DNA of 64,000 nucleotides, from contig NZ_PTIV01000006.1 in the NCBI RefSeq assembly GCF_002934325.1, forward strand, positions 62,001 through 126,000, given 5' to 3'. Every line of letters starts with the position of its first letter. Positions within the stretch are counted from its first letter, which is position 1. This document shows positions 8,426 through 18,085 of the stretch, piece by piece. Made by a program: the position numbers and the translations under genes. The DNA is from Marinobacter persicus. Its GTDB lineage: Bacteria > Pseudomonadota > Gammaproteobacteria > Pseudomonadales > Oleiphilaceae. The notes below the pieces were generated by a model. The model saw only the letters and a list, made by a program, of their open reading frames with translations. It was not told where the DNA came from and made no database searches.

Positions 8426-8875
8426 ATGTCACTGGGCAACATTTTTGATATCGCAGGTTCCGGCATGACCGCGCAGTCGCTGCGCCTGAATACCACGGCC
8501 TCGAACATTGCCAATGCGGAAACGGCCAGTTCCAGCACTGAAACCACCTACCGGGCTCGAAAGCCGGTGTTTGCCGCCATTCAGCAGTCCATGCTGAACC
8601 CGGGACAGCAAGCCTTTGGTTCCAGCGGCGATCAGGGGCCGGGGGCTGGCGTGAAGGTGGAAGGCATTGTTGAAAGCGATGCCGAGCTGCAAATGCGCTA
8701 CGAGCCAAATCATCCGGCCGCCAATGAAGACGGTTACGTGTATTACCCGAATGTGAATGTGGTGGAAGAGATGGCGGACATGATGTCCTCGTCCCGAAGC
8801 TTCCAAATGAACGTGGATGTGATGAACGCCACCAAATCCATGATGCAGCGTGTTCTGACACTGGGTCAGCAGTAA
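8426..8875 (+). CDS. flgC: Flagellar basal-body proximal rod protein FlgC
   Basis: 149 residues, about the usual length. Proximal rod component. MSLGNIFDIAGSGMTAQSLRLNTTASNIANAET carries the N-terminal rod-family helix, and NVVEEMADMMSSSRSFQMNVDVMNATKSMMQRVLTLGQQ the C-terminal helix used for assembly. AAGGAGA lies eight bases before the ATG. It is 33 bp after flgB and 17 bp before flgD. Confidence 0.97.
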   Translation: MSLGNIFDIAGSGMTAQSLRLNTTASNIANAETASSSTETTYRARKPVFAAIQQSMLNPGQQAFGSSGDQGPGAGVKVEGIVESDAELQMRYEPNHPAANEDGYVYYPNVNVVEEMADMMSSSRSFQMNVDVMNATKSMMQRVLTLGQQ

Positions 8876-8892
8876 TTAGGTAGGAGATAATC

Positions 8893-9570
8893 ATGAGCGC
8901 AGTGAATTCCGCAGCAGCCTCAGACGTACTGAGCCAGTTTCAGATCCAGCAGGACAAGCAGGCCAAGGGCGGCAGCGAGCTTGGCAAAGACGCTTTCATG
9001 GAGTTGATGCTGGCCCAGATGAAGAACCAGGACCCGCTCAAGCCCCAGGAAAATGGCGACTTTGTGGCCCAGCTGGCCCAGTTCAGCTCCCTGGAGGAAA
9101 TGCAGAATCTTTCCGGCACTGTCGACGATGTGGCTGGCCAGTTCCGCTCCAGCCAGGCATTGCAGGCCTCGGCGATGGTGGGCAAGAGCGTCCTCGCGCC
9201 CTCAAACGTTGGCATTCTGGGTAACGATGGTTCTATGACCGGGACCATTGATGTGCCTGCGTCTACCGGTGGCCTTCGGCTATCAGTCATGAACAAGTCC
9301 GGCGAGCTGGTCCGCCAGATTGATATGGGCAGCAGTGAACCGGGTGTGGTGTCTTTCGATTGGGACGGCAAAGATGGCAACGGCAATTCCTTGCCGCCCG
9401 GCCCCTATGTGATCAAGGCAGAGGGTTCCTATCCATCTGGTACGGAACAGCTGGGCACCATGGTAAGTGCCAACGTGGACAGTGTCTCCCTTGGCCAGGG
9501 TGGCAGCATCACCCTGAATCTGGCCGGCATGGGCTCCCTGCCGCTGTCCGAAGTCAAACAAATTAACTGA
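8893..9570 (+). CDS. flgD: Flagellar hook cap / assembly protein FlgD
   Basis: 225 residues. Scaffold protein that caps the growing hook and is absent from the finished flagellum. The N-terminal motif GKDAFMELMLAQMKNQDPLKPQENGDFVAQLAQFSSLEEMQNL (about residues 29-72) is the FlgD signature. The C-terminal half has the FlgD Tudor/Ig-like region, with SFDWDGKDGNGNSLPPGPYVIKAEG near residues 155-179. Ribosome binding site TAGGAGA lies before the ATG. Placed between rod and hook genes as expected. Confidence 0.96.
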   Translation: MSAVNSAAASDVLSQFQIQQDKQAKGGSELGKDAFMELMLAQMKNQDPLKPQENGDFVAQLAQFSSLEEMQNLSGTVDDVAGQFRSSQALQASAMVGKSVLAPSNVGILGNDGSMTGTIDVPASTGGLRLSVMNKSGELVRQIDMGSSEPGVVSFDWDGKDGNGNSLPPGPYVIKAEGSYPSGTEQLGTMVSANVDSVSLGQGGSITLNLAGMGSLPLSEVKQIN

Positions 9571-9599
9571 TACTGGCGTCCGACCAGGAGGTATGAGTC

Positions 9600-11477
9600 A
9601 TGGCATTTAACACAGGATTGAGCGGCCTTCGCGCCGCACAGGTGGATCTGGACGTCACCGGTAATAACATTGCCAACGCCAGCACCGTCGGTTTCAAAAG
9701 CAGCCGGGCCCAGTTTGGCGATCTCTACGCCAACGGTTTCCTGAGCTCCGGCAGCAACCCGGTGGGCGACGGCGTCACGGTTCAGGATATCCAGCAGCAG
9801 TTCGGTCAGGGCAACATCAGCTTTACCGATAATGGCCTGGATATGGCGATTGATGGTGATGGTTTCTTTGTGCTCAGCGATGGTGGCGAGACCCGTTATT
9901 CCCGGACAGGCCAGTTCGGCATTGATAAAGAAGGCTATGTCGTTAACAACCAGAACATGAAGGTGCAGGGGTTTACGGCGGACGATGATGGCAACATCTC
10001 GGGTGTTCGTGGCGACCTGCAGATCGCGACCGATAACCTCTCGCCCCGTCGCACTACTAACCTGCAAACGGATCTCAACCTGGATAGCCGCGAATCTGTG
10101 CTGGAACGTCGGGTTAAGAATTTCAGTTATCCAACCAGCGCATTCACTGATGGCGAGCAGTTTACCTTCAGTTATGCGGACGGCTCTGCCAATTCCGTTG
10201 TCACAATGCCAAATCCGATCACTTCCGCTAACTCAGTGGCAGAGGCTTTGCGTGCCGCACCGGGTGTGAATGCGTCCGGTACGACCACAGCAACTATTGC
10301 CAGTGCTGATACCGCTGGTACCAACACGCTTCAGGATCTGATTGATAACAATACTCTTGAAATCAGTGTCAATGGCGTGACAGTTGATACCAGTAGCGTA
10401 ACGACGTTGGACGAACTGGCCACCGAAATTTCGAATCTCGGTAACTCTTCAATCTCTGCCAGCGTTAATGGCAGTGACCTTGATATTCGCGATAGTTCAG
10501 GCGAGTCACTTTCCGTTGTATGGGGGGATGCCTCTAATACTGCGACAGTAGCCACCCAGAATCAGGTCGAGATTACCACGGACCGTAATGTAGACGGTGT
10601 TACCTCCACAGATGGCTCTCCACTGGTTGCTGACTTTCCAACGACTGATCCAGAGGTAATTAATCCATTTAACCCACTTGATCAGCGCACTTACAATCAT
10701 GCTACGTCCACAACCGTGTATGACAGCCTGGGTAATTCCCATGAACTGACTCAGTTCTATGTCAAACAACCGTCGCCAGGTAACGGTGTGGGGCAGAGCG
10801 AGTGGTCGGTTTACCTTCAGATTGACGGTGAGTTGGTCGGTGGTACGGACAGTGACCCGTACACTGCACTTTTTGACCAGGACGGTAATCTGGATTCCAT
10901 CAATGGCGATCCCAATGGTGAGATCATTGTTACCGACTGGGTGCCCAAGGATCCCAATGGCGATCCGAACGGTGCCGATGGTCCCCCGGCCGATCCGAAT
11001 GCGGTGGTTAGCCCGATTCCTGAGCCACCAACAAGCTCCGCCTTTGTGATTGACCTGGGCGACACCACCCAGTACGGCGCCGCGTTTGGTGTAAACGACC
11101 AGCAGCAGAACGGTTATACCACTGGCCGTCTGTCCGGCCTGGATGTGTCGGATGAAGGGGTAATCTTCGCCCGCTACACCAACGGTCAGTCCAACGAGCT
11201 GGGGCAGGTCGCGTTGGCGACCTTCAGCAACACCGACGGCTTGTCGCCAGTGGGTGATACCGCCTGGGTTGAAACGTTCGAGTCGGGCCAGCCTGTCGTT
11301 GGTAAGCCAAACACAGGCACCCTTGGCGCCATTGCCTCCAGCTCGGTCGAGGAATCCAACGTGGATCTCTCCGAGGAGCTGGTTAACCTGATCATTGCGC
11401 AGCGTAACTATCAGGCCAACGCCAAGACCATTGAAACCTCCGATGCGGTCACCCAGACCATCATCAACCTCCGCTAA
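9600..11477 (+). CDS. flgE: Flagellar hook protein FlgE, long form
   Basis: 625 residues, much longer than the roughly 400 of enteric FlgE. Forms the universal-joint hook. The N terminus (LSGLRAAQVDLDVTGNNIANASTVGFKSSRAQFGDLYA) and C terminus (SSVEESNVDLSEELVNLIIAQRNYQANAKTIETSDAVTQTIINLR) are canonical core helices. The extra length is in the surface-exposed middle, about residues 180-490. Part of this (10130-10720) looks more AT-rich than its surroundings, and residues 437-470 carry repeated Asp-Pro-Asn-Gly units. Surface domains of hook proteins vary widely between species, so this is likely lineage-specific elaboration. AGGAGGT precedes the ATG. Last gene before a second sigma-54 promoter. 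Confidence 0.96.
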   Translation: MAFNTGLSGLRAAQVDLDVTGNNIANASTVGFKSSRAQFGDLYANGFLSSGSNPVGDGVTVQDIQQQFGQGNISFTDNGLDMAIDGDGFFVLSDGGETRYSRTGQFGIDKEGYVVNNQNMKVQGFTADDDGNISGVRGDLQIATDNLSPRRTTNLQTDLNLDSRESVLERRVKNFSYPTSAFTDGEQFTFSYADGSANSVVTMPNPITSANSVAEALRAAPGVNASGTTTATIASADTAGTNTLQDLIDNNTLEISVNGVTVDTSSVTTLDELATEISNLGNSSISASVNGSDLDIRDSSGESLSVVWGDASNTATVATQNQVEITTDRNVDGVTSTDGSPLVADFPTTDPEVINPFNPLDQRTYNHATSTTVYDSLGNSHELTQFYVKQPSPGNGVGQSEWSVYLQIDGELVGGTDSDPYTALFDQDGNLDSINGDPNGEIIVTDWVPKDPNGDPNGADGPPADPNAVVSPIPEPPTSSAFVIDLGDTTQYGAAFGVNDQQQNGYTTGRLSGLDVSDEGVIFARYTNGQSNELGQVALATFSNTDGLSPVGDTAWVETFESGQPVVGKPNTGTLGAIASSSVEESNVDLSEELVNLIIAQRNYQANAKTIETSDAVTQTIINLR

Positions 11478-11496
11478 TAGTCCCTCCATGTAAACA

Positions 11497-11512
11497 TGGC
11501 ACGACTCCTGCA
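11497..11512 (+). promoter_or_regulatory. Sigma-54 promoter upstream of flgF
   Basis: TGGCACG (11497-11503) and CTGCA (11508-11512) with ten bases between the invariant GG and GC fit the RpoN -24/-12 consensus. It lies in the 76-bp flgE-flgF gap, about 40 bases before the flgF ATG. An internal RpoN promoter before flgF is also known in Pseudomonas. Confidence 0.8.
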
Positions 11513-11553
11513 GGAATACTGGAAACAGTCAAATTTCCGGCAGGAGTTTGCCC

Positions 11554-12309
11554 ATGGACAAAGCCCTCTATATTGGAATGTCTGGCGCCAAGCAGAACAT
11601 GATGGCCCAGCGTGCCCACGCCAATAACCTGGCTAACGTTAATACCACCGGTTTCAAGAAGGATTTTGCCCAGGCCCGCAGCATGCCGGTATTTGGTGGC
11701 GACGGACAGCCCACCCGCGCCTATGCCATGACCGAGCGCCCGGGTACCGACCTTTCTTCCGGCGCCCTACAGGAAACCGGTCGCAAACTGGACGTCGCCT
11801 TGGAAGGTGACGGTTGGCTGGCGGTCCAGAACGGCCAGGGCGAAGAAGTCTTCACCCGAAGTGGCAGCCTCCAGGTGGATGTGAACGGCCTGATGCGTCT
11901 CTCCAGCGGTGAGATGGTCATGGGTAATGGCGGGCCGGTGGCCTTGCCTCCCTACGACAATATCCAGATCGGTAACGACGGCACTATTTCGATTGTTCCG
12001 GCTGGTGGGCCGCCAGACCAGATGGTGGAAATCGATCGCCTGAAGCTGGTCAACCCCCCGGCGGATGCCCTGGAAAAAGGTGAGGACGGTTTTATTCGCA
12101 GAAAACCGGATCAGGCGCTGGATGGTGAAGAACCTGCGGATGCTTCCATGCGCGTGGCGACCGGTTTTCTGGAGAGTTCCAACGTGAATGCCGTGGAAGA
12201 AATGATTTCCAACCTGCAGTTGTCCCGACAATACGAAATGCAGGTGAAGGTGATGTCGACCGCCAAAGAGAATTCCGAGGCCTCGGCACGGCTTTTGCAG
12301 AATCTCTGA
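11554..12309 (+). CDS. flgF: Flagellar basal-body rod protein FlgF
   Basis: 251 residues, the normal size. Proximal rod protein. Starts MDKALYIGMSGAKQNMMAQRAHANNLANVNTTGFKKDF with the ANNLANVNTTGF rod signature; ends VNAVEEMISNLQLSRQYEMQVKVMSTAKENSEASARLLQNL, the usual C-terminal helix. A TTG two codons upstream is in frame, but CAGGAG is placed seven bases before the ATG at 11554. First gene of the second flagellar unit (flgFGHIJKL). Confidence 0.97.
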   Translation: MDKALYIGMSGAKQNMMAQRAHANNLANVNTTGFKKDFAQARSMPVFGGDGQPTRAYAMTERPGTDLSSGALQETGRKLDVALEGDGWLAVQNGQGEEVFTRSGSLQVDVNGLMRLSSGEMVMGNGGPVALPPYDNIQIGNDGTISIVPAGGPPDQMVEIDRLKLVNPPADALEKGEDGFIRRKPDQALDGEEPADASMRVATGFLESSNVNAVEEMISNLQLSRQYEMQVKVMSTAKENSEASARLLQNL

Positions 12310-12390
12310 TAACACTGAATTAATCGCACCGGCTGCCAAAAAATCGGCAAAGAATTGTCGGCCAAGTGGCAGAAGGTAAGGAGTAAAACC

Positions 12391-13179
12391 ATGCATCCAG
12401 CACTTTGGGTCAGTAAAACCGGGTTGAGCGCACAGGACACCAACATGTCCACGATCTCCAACAACCTGGCGAACGTTAATACCACCGGCTTCAAGCGTGA
12501 CCGGGCGGTGTTCCAGGATCTGCTGTACCAGGTGAACCGACAGCCGGGTGGACAGAATACAGAAAACACCCAGCTGCCATCCGGCCTCCAACTGGGTACC
12601 GGTGTGCGGGTTGTTGGCACGGCCAAGCAGTTTACCCAGGGTAACCTGCAGGTGACCGAGCAGCCTCTGGACATGGCAGTAAACGGTCGTGGTTTCTTCC
12701 AGATTGAAATGCCGGACGGCCAGATTGCCTACACCCGCGATGGCCAGTTCCAACTGAACTCGGATGGCGACGTGGTCACTCCTGATGGTTTCCCACTGCA
12801 ACCGAACATCAATGTGCCGGAGAACGCCACCAACATCACCATTGGCAAGGACGGCACTGTGACCGCGGTGACGGACGACCAGGCCGCACCGATCAACCTG
12901 GGCCAGGTCACTTTGGTGGATTTCATTAACCCGCAGGGCCTGCAGGCCATTGGTAACAACCTGTTCAAGGCCACCAATGCCAGCGGCGATCCCGGGGAAG
13001 GGGAGCCGGGTCTTGCAGGCCTGGGCAGCATTGAGCAAGGCACTATTGAATCGTCAAACGTGGAAGTGGTGGAAGAGCTGGTGAATATGATCACCACCCA
13101 GCGCGCCTACGAGATGAACTCCAAGGTAGTGTCCAGCACTGACCAGATGCTTCAGTTCATTACCAACAATATTGGTTAA
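12391..13179 (+). CDS. flgG: Flagellar distal rod protein FlgG
   Basis: 262 residues, the typical length. Forms the distal rod that crosses the P and L rings. MHPALWVSKTGLSAQDTNMSTISNNLANVNTTGFKRDRAVFQDLLYQ is the standard FlgG start, and VEELVNMITTQRAYEMNSKVVSSTDQMLQFITNNIG the standard end. TAAGGAG lies seven bases before the ATG at 12391; the frame is open further upstream, but without family similarity. Three bases separate it from flgH. Confidence 0.97.
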   Translation: MHPALWVSKTGLSAQDTNMSTISNNLANVNTTGFKRDRAVFQDLLYQVNRQPGGQNTENTQLPSGLQLGTGVRVVGTAKQFTQGNLQVTEQPLDMAVNGRGFFQIEMPDGQIAYTRDGQFQLNSDGDVVTPDGFPLQPNINVPENATNITIGKDGTVTAVTDDQAAPINLGQVTLVDFINPQGLQAIGNNLFKATNASGDPGEGEPGLAGLGSIEQGTIESSNVEVVEELVNMITTQRAYEMNSKVVSSTDQMLQFITNNIG

Positions 13180-13182
13180 GTT

Positions 13183-13884
13183 ATGAAAAGCCTTCGTCGA
13201 ATCATCAACACCGAACGCCCCGCCACCCTGGCATTGGTTGGCGCTCTGGTATTGCTCCAGGGTTGTACGGCCATGACCCGCCCGCGGGCAGAGCCGAACG
13301 ATCCTCAGTATGCACCGGTTCGGGCTCACTCGATGATGCAGCGTAACCCGGACTCTGGCGCTATTTTCCAGGCGTCCCGGAATTACAACCTGTACGGCGA
13401 TACCAAGGCTCTGAATGTGGGTGATGTCCTGACCGTTGTGCTCCGGGAATCCACCACTGCCAGTAAGAACGCGGAAACCACCATTACCAAGGACCAGCAA
13501 CTGGGTCTGGCGGAACCGAACATTTTTGGCTACGGCAATATTGGGTTGGGCGCTTCCGCTGACATGGAACGTGATTTTGGAGGTAAGGCTGAGGCCGATC
13601 AGAGCAACAGCCTGGCAGGCAGCATCAGTGTCACTGTGGTGGAAGTGCTGCCCAATGGCGTGCTTCGGGTACGGGGCGAGAAGTGGCTGTCGCTGACCAA
13701 CGGCGATGAATACATCCGTATGACCGGTCTGGTGCGTCCCCAGGATATTCAGCCCGACAACACCGTTACTTCCAACCGTGTTGCCGATGCCCGCTTCGCC
13801 TACGGCGGTACCGGTGATTTCGACCAGGCTAATCAGATGGGCTGGCTGGCCCGTTTCTTCAACAGCGAGTGGTGGCCACTATGA
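13183..13884 (+). CDS. flgH: Flagellar L-ring protein FlgH (lipoprotein)
   Basis: 233 residues. Outer-membrane L-ring subunit and lipoprotein: after a basic N terminus and a hydrophobic stretch comes the lipobox LLQGC with Cys28 as the acylation site. [28 protein letters not shown] and [24 protein letters not shown] are the conserved family blocks. The stop codon TGA overlaps the flgI ATG (ATGA), so L-ring and P-ring translation is coupled. Confidence 0.97.
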   Translation: MKSLRRIINTERPATLALVGALVLLQGCTAMTRPRAEPNDPQYAPVRAHSMMQRNPDSGAIFQASRNYNLYGDTKALNVGDVLTVVLRESTTASKNAETTITKDQQLGLAEPNIFGYGNIGLGASADMERDFGGKAEADQSNSLAGSISVTVVEVLPNGVLRVRGEKWLSLTNGDEYIRMTGLVRPQDIQPDNTVTSNRVADARFAYGGTGDFDQANQMGWLARFFNSEWWPL

Positions 13885-14975
13885 TCCGCAAGTTGGTAGC
13901 TGTCTTCGTCCTGGTTTGCGTATCTGCCTCCCCGGTGATGGCGGATCGCCTCAAAGACATGGCGAAGGTCAAGGGTGTGCGTAATAACCAGCTGATTGGC
14001 TATGGCCTGGTGGTGGGTCTGGATGGCACTGGCGATTCCGGTCCCTACACCAACCAGACCATCCGCAACATGATGAACCAGTTTGGCGTCAACCTGCCGG
14101 ATGGGGTCAACCCCGGTTCGGATAACGTTGCTGCGGTCACCGTGAGTGCTTCCTTGCCTCCTTTCGCCAAGGCGGGGCAGGAAATGGACATTACCGTGTC
14201 TTCAATCGGTAACGCAGACAGCCTGCGCGGCGGCACCCTTCTGATGACGCCGCTCAAGGGCGCCGATGGCCAGGTTTACGCCATGGCACAAGGCAGCCTG
14301 GTGGTTGGCGGTTTTGGCGCCCAGGGACAGGATGGCTCAAAGATTACGGTGAACGTGCCGAGTGTGGGCCGCATCCCCAACGGCGCAACCATTGAACGCG
14401 AAGTGGACTCGCCCTTTACCCGTGGCGATACCATCACCTTCAACCTGCTGCGCTCGGACTTCACAACCGCTCGGCGGGTGGTCGAGGCCATCAATGATCG
14501 CCTGGGTCCGGATATGGCCTACGCCCACGACGCCACCTCGGTTTCTGTACGGGCTCCCCGCGATCCGTCCCAGCGCGTCAGCTTTCTGTCGATCCTGGAG
14601 AACATTGAGGTGGATCCGGCCGAAGCCTCTGCCCGGGTGGTGATTAACAGCCGGACCGGCACCATCGTGGTGGGCCAGAACGTGCGAGTCAGCCCGGCGG
14701 CGATTACCCACGGCAACCTGACGGTCACCATCCAGGAAAACCCGCAGGTTGAGCAGCCCAATCCGTTTGCCGAGGGCCAGACTGCGGTGGAGCAGGATAC
14801 CCAGATTGCGGTTACCGAAGAGCCGGCGCGTATGTTCAAGTTCGGACCGGCAACCACTTTGAATGAGATTGTCCAGGCCGTGAACCAGGTGGGTGCTGCC
14901 CCCGGGGATGTCATGGCGGTTCTTGAGGCACTGAAACAGGCCGGCTCTCTGCGTGCCGAGCTGATTGTGATCTAG
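13881..14975 (+). CDS. flgI: Flagellar P-ring protein FlgI
   Basis: 364 residues, the usual length. Periplasmic P-ring subunit. The signal peptide [21 protein letters not shown] precedes [32 protein letters not shown], the family's opening block. It ends [18 protein letters not shown] as in other FlgI proteins. The ATG at 13881 overlaps the flgH stop; two in-frame GTG codons just upstream are less likely because they would move the signal peptide. Confidence 0.97.
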   Translation: MIRKLVAVFVLVCVSASPVMADRLKDMAKVKGVRNNQLIGYGLVVGLDGTGDSGPYTNQTIRNMMNQFGVNLPDGVNPGSDNVAAVTVSASLPPFAKAGQEMDITVSSIGNADSLRGGTLLMTPLKGADGQVYAMAQGSLVVGGFGAQGQDGSKITVNVPSVGRIPNGATIEREVDSPFTRGDTITFNLLRSDFTTARRVVEAINDRLGPDMAYAHDATSVSVRAPRDPSQRVSFLSILENIEVDPAEASARVVINSRTGTIVVGQNVRVSPAAITHGNLTVTIQENPQVEQPNPFAEGQTAVEQDTQIAVTEEPARMFKFGPATTLNEIVQAVNQVGAAPGDVMAVLEALKQAGSLRAELIVI

Positions 14976-14983
14976 GTGTGACC

Positions 14984-15997
14984 ATGCAGGACTATCGCGT
15001 ACAACAAGCCCAGGTATATACCGACTTTCAAGGCCTAAACGCCATGAAAGCCCAGGCCCGCACGGACAAGAAAGCGGCCCTGGAACAGGTGGCCAAACAG
15101 TTTGAGGGCCTGTTCCTTCAGGAAATGCTCAAGTCCATGCGCAAGGCGGGTGAAGCCTTTGCTGAAGGTAACTACCTCAACAGCAACGAGGCCAATACCT
15201 ATCGCGATATGTTCGACAGCCAGGTGAGCCTGAGCATGGCAGGCGGCACCGGGACCGGCTTGGCCGAGGCGCTGGTGCGCCAGCTGAGCCAGCAGATTCC
15301 TGGCATGGACAGCGAAGGCGGAAAGCTCGCTGGCCATAAAAGCACACTTGCTGATTACGATCGCAGTCTGCCGGCGATTTCCCGGGAGTTGCCGAAACAG
15401 TTGTCGGAAGTGGATGAGATTTCCCGTGCCGTGGCGGCGGACAAGAAAGTCGCTGCCAGCGGCAAAGCTTTGCCGGCGGACGCCCGAGAATTGCCAGCGA
15501 CATTTGAGTCCGCGGAACATTTCGTGACTGAGTTGATGCCAGTGGCTGAAAAAGTCGCTAAGGAAAGCGGTATCGATCCCAAACTGATGGTGGCCCAGGC
15601 GGCCCTGGAAACCGGATGGGGTCGACACATGATTGAAGGCGATGGTAATGAACCCAGCTTCAACCTGTTCGGCATCAAGGCCGACAGCCGCTGGAGCGGC
15701 AACGCCGTCACCATTACCACCACTGAGTTCCGGGGTGGTGTGCCCATGAAAGAGCGGGCGGATTTCCGGGCTTATGACGATTACGAAGCCAGCTTCCGGG
15801 ATTACGTGGATTTCCTGCAAAGCAACCCGCGCTACAAGGATGTGTTGTCTTCGGCAGATCAGCCAGAGGCCTTCGCGGACAAGCTTCAGGAAGCTGGATA
15901 TGCGACGGATCCAGAGTACGGCTCCAAGATTCGCAGCATTATGAGCCGCAGCGCAGCGATGACGCTGTCCATGCGCGGCACAGGTACAGAGGAGTAA
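14984..15997 (+). CDS. flgJ: Bifunctional rod-capping and muramidase protein FlgJ
   Basis: 337 residues with both halves of the gammaproteobacterial FlgJ. The N-terminal rod-binding domain (KKAALEQVAKQFEGLFLQEMLKSMRKA) caps the growing rod. From about residue 180 a glucosaminidase-type peptidoglycan hydrolase domain follows (IDPKLMVAQAALETGWGRHMI, with the catalytic Glu in ALETGWG, then NLFGIKA and FRAYDDYEASFRDYVDFL). It cuts the murein so the rod can pass. The ATG at 14984 has AGG seven bases upstream; the GTG at 14978 is too close to the flgI stop to be served well. Confidence 0.96.
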   Translation: MQDYRVQQAQVYTDFQGLNAMKAQARTDKKAALEQVAKQFEGLFLQEMLKSMRKAGEAFAEGNYLNSNEANTYRDMFDSQVSLSMAGGTGTGLAEALVRQLSQQIPGMDSEGGKLAGHKSTLADYDRSLPAISRELPKQLSEVDEISRAVAADKKVAASGKALPADARELPATFESAEHFVTELMPVAEKVAKESGIDPKLMVAQAALETGWGRHMIEGDGNEPSFNLFGIKADSRWSGNAVTITTTEFRGGVPMKERADFRAYDDYEASFRDYVDFLQSNPRYKDVLSSADQPEAFADKLQEAGYATDPEYGSKIRSIMSRSAAMTLSMRGTGTEE

Positions 15998-16003
15998 CGG
16001 GTC

Positions 16004-18067
16004 ATGGCAGGATTGATCGGAATTGGTTTGACCGGTGTGCTGGGTCATCAGGCTGCTCTGAATACCACCGCCAACAACATTACTAACGCCAATACCCAGG
16101 GTTACAGCCGCCAGGAAGTGCAGTTTGAAACCCAGGAGGGTCAGCGTACCGGTGCCGGCACCATCGGCAGTGGTGTGTTCGTGTCCAATATTCGGCGCCT
16201 GGCGGACGAATACATTACGCAGCAGTTGCGTGAAGACACCATGCTCAACAGTGAGCAGCAGACATTGAATGCTGAGCTGAGCCGGCTTGATAACCTTTTG
16301 GGTGGCGAAAATACGGGTCTTAATGACGCATTGAACAACTTCTTCGCTGCTATGCAGAACGCAGCCGAAGATCCCACCTCCTTGCCACAGCGTCAGCTGG
16401 TATTGAGTGAAGGTCAGCAGGTGGTCAATCGTTTCCAAGGGTTGAGTGAGGAGCTGATCCAGCAGCGCGAATCCATCAAGACCCAGATGCAGCAAGGCGT
16501 GAAAGATGCCAATTCGCTGATTCGAAGCATTGCGGAGCTGAATCTGGCTATTTCCGAGTCCCCCGGGGTTGCCCAGGGTAAGATGCCGCTCGAACTGATG
16601 GATCAGCGTGATGAAAAGCTGCGTCAGCTGTCGGAATTGGTCAGCATCAAGGTTGCCGAAACTGAGGGTAGCCAGATCAACGTCTCCCTGGCTAATGGCC
16701 TGTCGCTGGTTACTGGCAACAACTCTGCGCAGTTCTCAACACGCACCAGCGCTGAAGACCCCAGCCGACTCGAATTCACCCTTGAGACCGGCGGTCGTAC
16801 CTTGCTGGTCGACGACCAGATCAAGGGTGGCAAGCTCGGTGGGCTGCGGCGTTTTGATCAGGAGGCCCTGAAGCCGGCCTTTGATGAACTGGGCCGCCTC
16901 GCGATTGCATTGTCAGCATCCATCAACCATCAGCACGAGATCGGGATGGACCTGGAAGGTGATCTGGGTGGGAATTTCTTTACCGATATCAACACCGAAG
17001 CTGCCGAGCGCAGCCGGGTTGTGGCCAACGCCAATAATGCTGAACCGAAGAATGCCCAACTGGCGGTGGAAATTACAGACAGCACTGAACTGCCGGCGGG
17101 GACCTGGTCACTGCAATTTACCGGGGATGGCCGAAATTTCGAACTGATTAACACCGAAAGCGGTGAGACGGTTCGTCAGGGCCGGCTGCCGAACCCGGTA
17201 CAGTCTGAAATCTCCATGCCAGGCTTCAATATTCGCGTGGAAGGTGGTGACTTCAATGCCGGCGACAAGTACCTGATCCAGCCGAGCAGAAATGCGGCTG
17301 AAAACATCGGCATGAACATCCGCCGGGAAGAGGATCTGGCGTTTGCCAGCCCGATCCGGGCGCGGGAAGGTGGCTATAACCCTGCTACCACCGAGACTCG
17401 GGAAAACAACCTGGGTACTGGTGAGATTAATCAGGGCACCATGCTCAATGTCCGTAACCCCAATAACAATGCTCTGCTTGACGGGTTCCGGAACAGTGGC
17501 GAATTGGCCAATGGCCCACTGAGAATTACCTTTGGCGACAAGACGGCCAGCGGCACCCTTGAATACGAGATTTATGAGGATGGTAATCCTACACCGATCA
17601 TTTCCGGTAATGATTACGATCCCCAGAAGATCAATACCTTTTTCAGTGATTCAACGCTGGACCCCGAATATCAGGGCTTTCAGTTTGAGATGACCGGCGA
17701 GCCGGCCAATGGCGATGTTTTCACCATTGAATACAACGACAACGGCATTTCAGATAACCGCAATGCCGAATTGCTGGCATCTCTGGGTACCCGCAACACC
17801 ATGAATGGCGGCACCCAGAACTTTACCGAGGGCTATGCCGGTCTGGTGGAAGACATTGGCGTGAAAACCCGCCAGAGCCAGCTGGATAAAGAAGCAAGCT
17901 CCACTTTGCTGGAACAGTCCAACAACCAGCGCGAATCGGTCTCCGGCGTGAATCTGGACGAAGAAGCCGGCAAGCTGATCCAGTACCAGGCCGCCTACAA
18001 TGCCTCCTCCAAGGTGATGTCGGTGGCGCAGGACCTGTTCACCACGTTGCTGCAAAGCTTCCGCTAA
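16004..18067 (+). CDS. flgK: Flagellar hook-filament junction protein FlgK (HAP1)
   Basis: 687 residues, longer than the 547 of E. coli because of an enlarged middle domain. First hook-filament junction protein. The N terminus LIGIGLTGVLGHQAALNTTANNITNANTQGYSRQEVQF and C terminus SGVNLDEEAGKLIQYQAAYNASSKVMSVAQDLFTTLLQSFR are the conserved polymerisation helices. GAGGAG lies before the ATG, six bases after flgJ. No flgN chaperone gene is seen nearby. Confidence 0.96.
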   Translation: MAGLIGIGLTGVLGHQAALNTTANNITNANTQGYSRQEVQFETQEGQRTGAGTIGSGVFVSNIRRLADEYITQQLREDTMLNSEQQTLNAELSRLDNLLGGENTGLNDALNNFFAAMQNAAEDPTSLPQRQLVLSEGQQVVNRFQGLSEELIQQRESIKTQMQQGVKDANSLIRSIAELNLAISESPGVAQGKMPLELMDQRDEKLRQLSELVSIKVAETEGSQINVSLANGLSLVTGNNSAQFSTRTSAEDPSRLEFTLETGGRTLLVDDQIKGGKLGGLRRFDQEALKPAFDELGRLAIALSASINHQHEIGMDLEGDLGGNFFTDINTEAAERSRVVANANNAEPKNAQLAVEITDSTELPAGTWSLQFTGDGRNFELINTESGETVRQGRLPNPVQSEISMPGFNIRVEGGDFNAGDKYLIQPSRNAAENIGMNIRREEDLAFASPIRAREGGYNPATTETRENNLGTGEINQGTMLNVRNPNNNALLDGFRNSGELANGPLRITFGDKTASGTLEYEIYEDGNPTPIISGNDYDPQKINTFFSDSTLDPEYQGFQFEMTGEPANGDVFTIEYNDNGISDNRNAELLASLGTRNTMNGGTQNFTEGYAGLVEDIGVKTRQSQLDKEASSTLLEQSNNQRESVSGVNLDEEAGKLIQYQAAYNASSKVMSVAQDLFTTLLQSFR

Positions 18068-18085
18068 GGGCAGAGGTAACTGACG

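Noticed and set aside
15035-16495. A 486-codon open frame antisense to flgJ and flgK
   Set aside because: Overlaps two secure flagellar genes and shows no family similarity.
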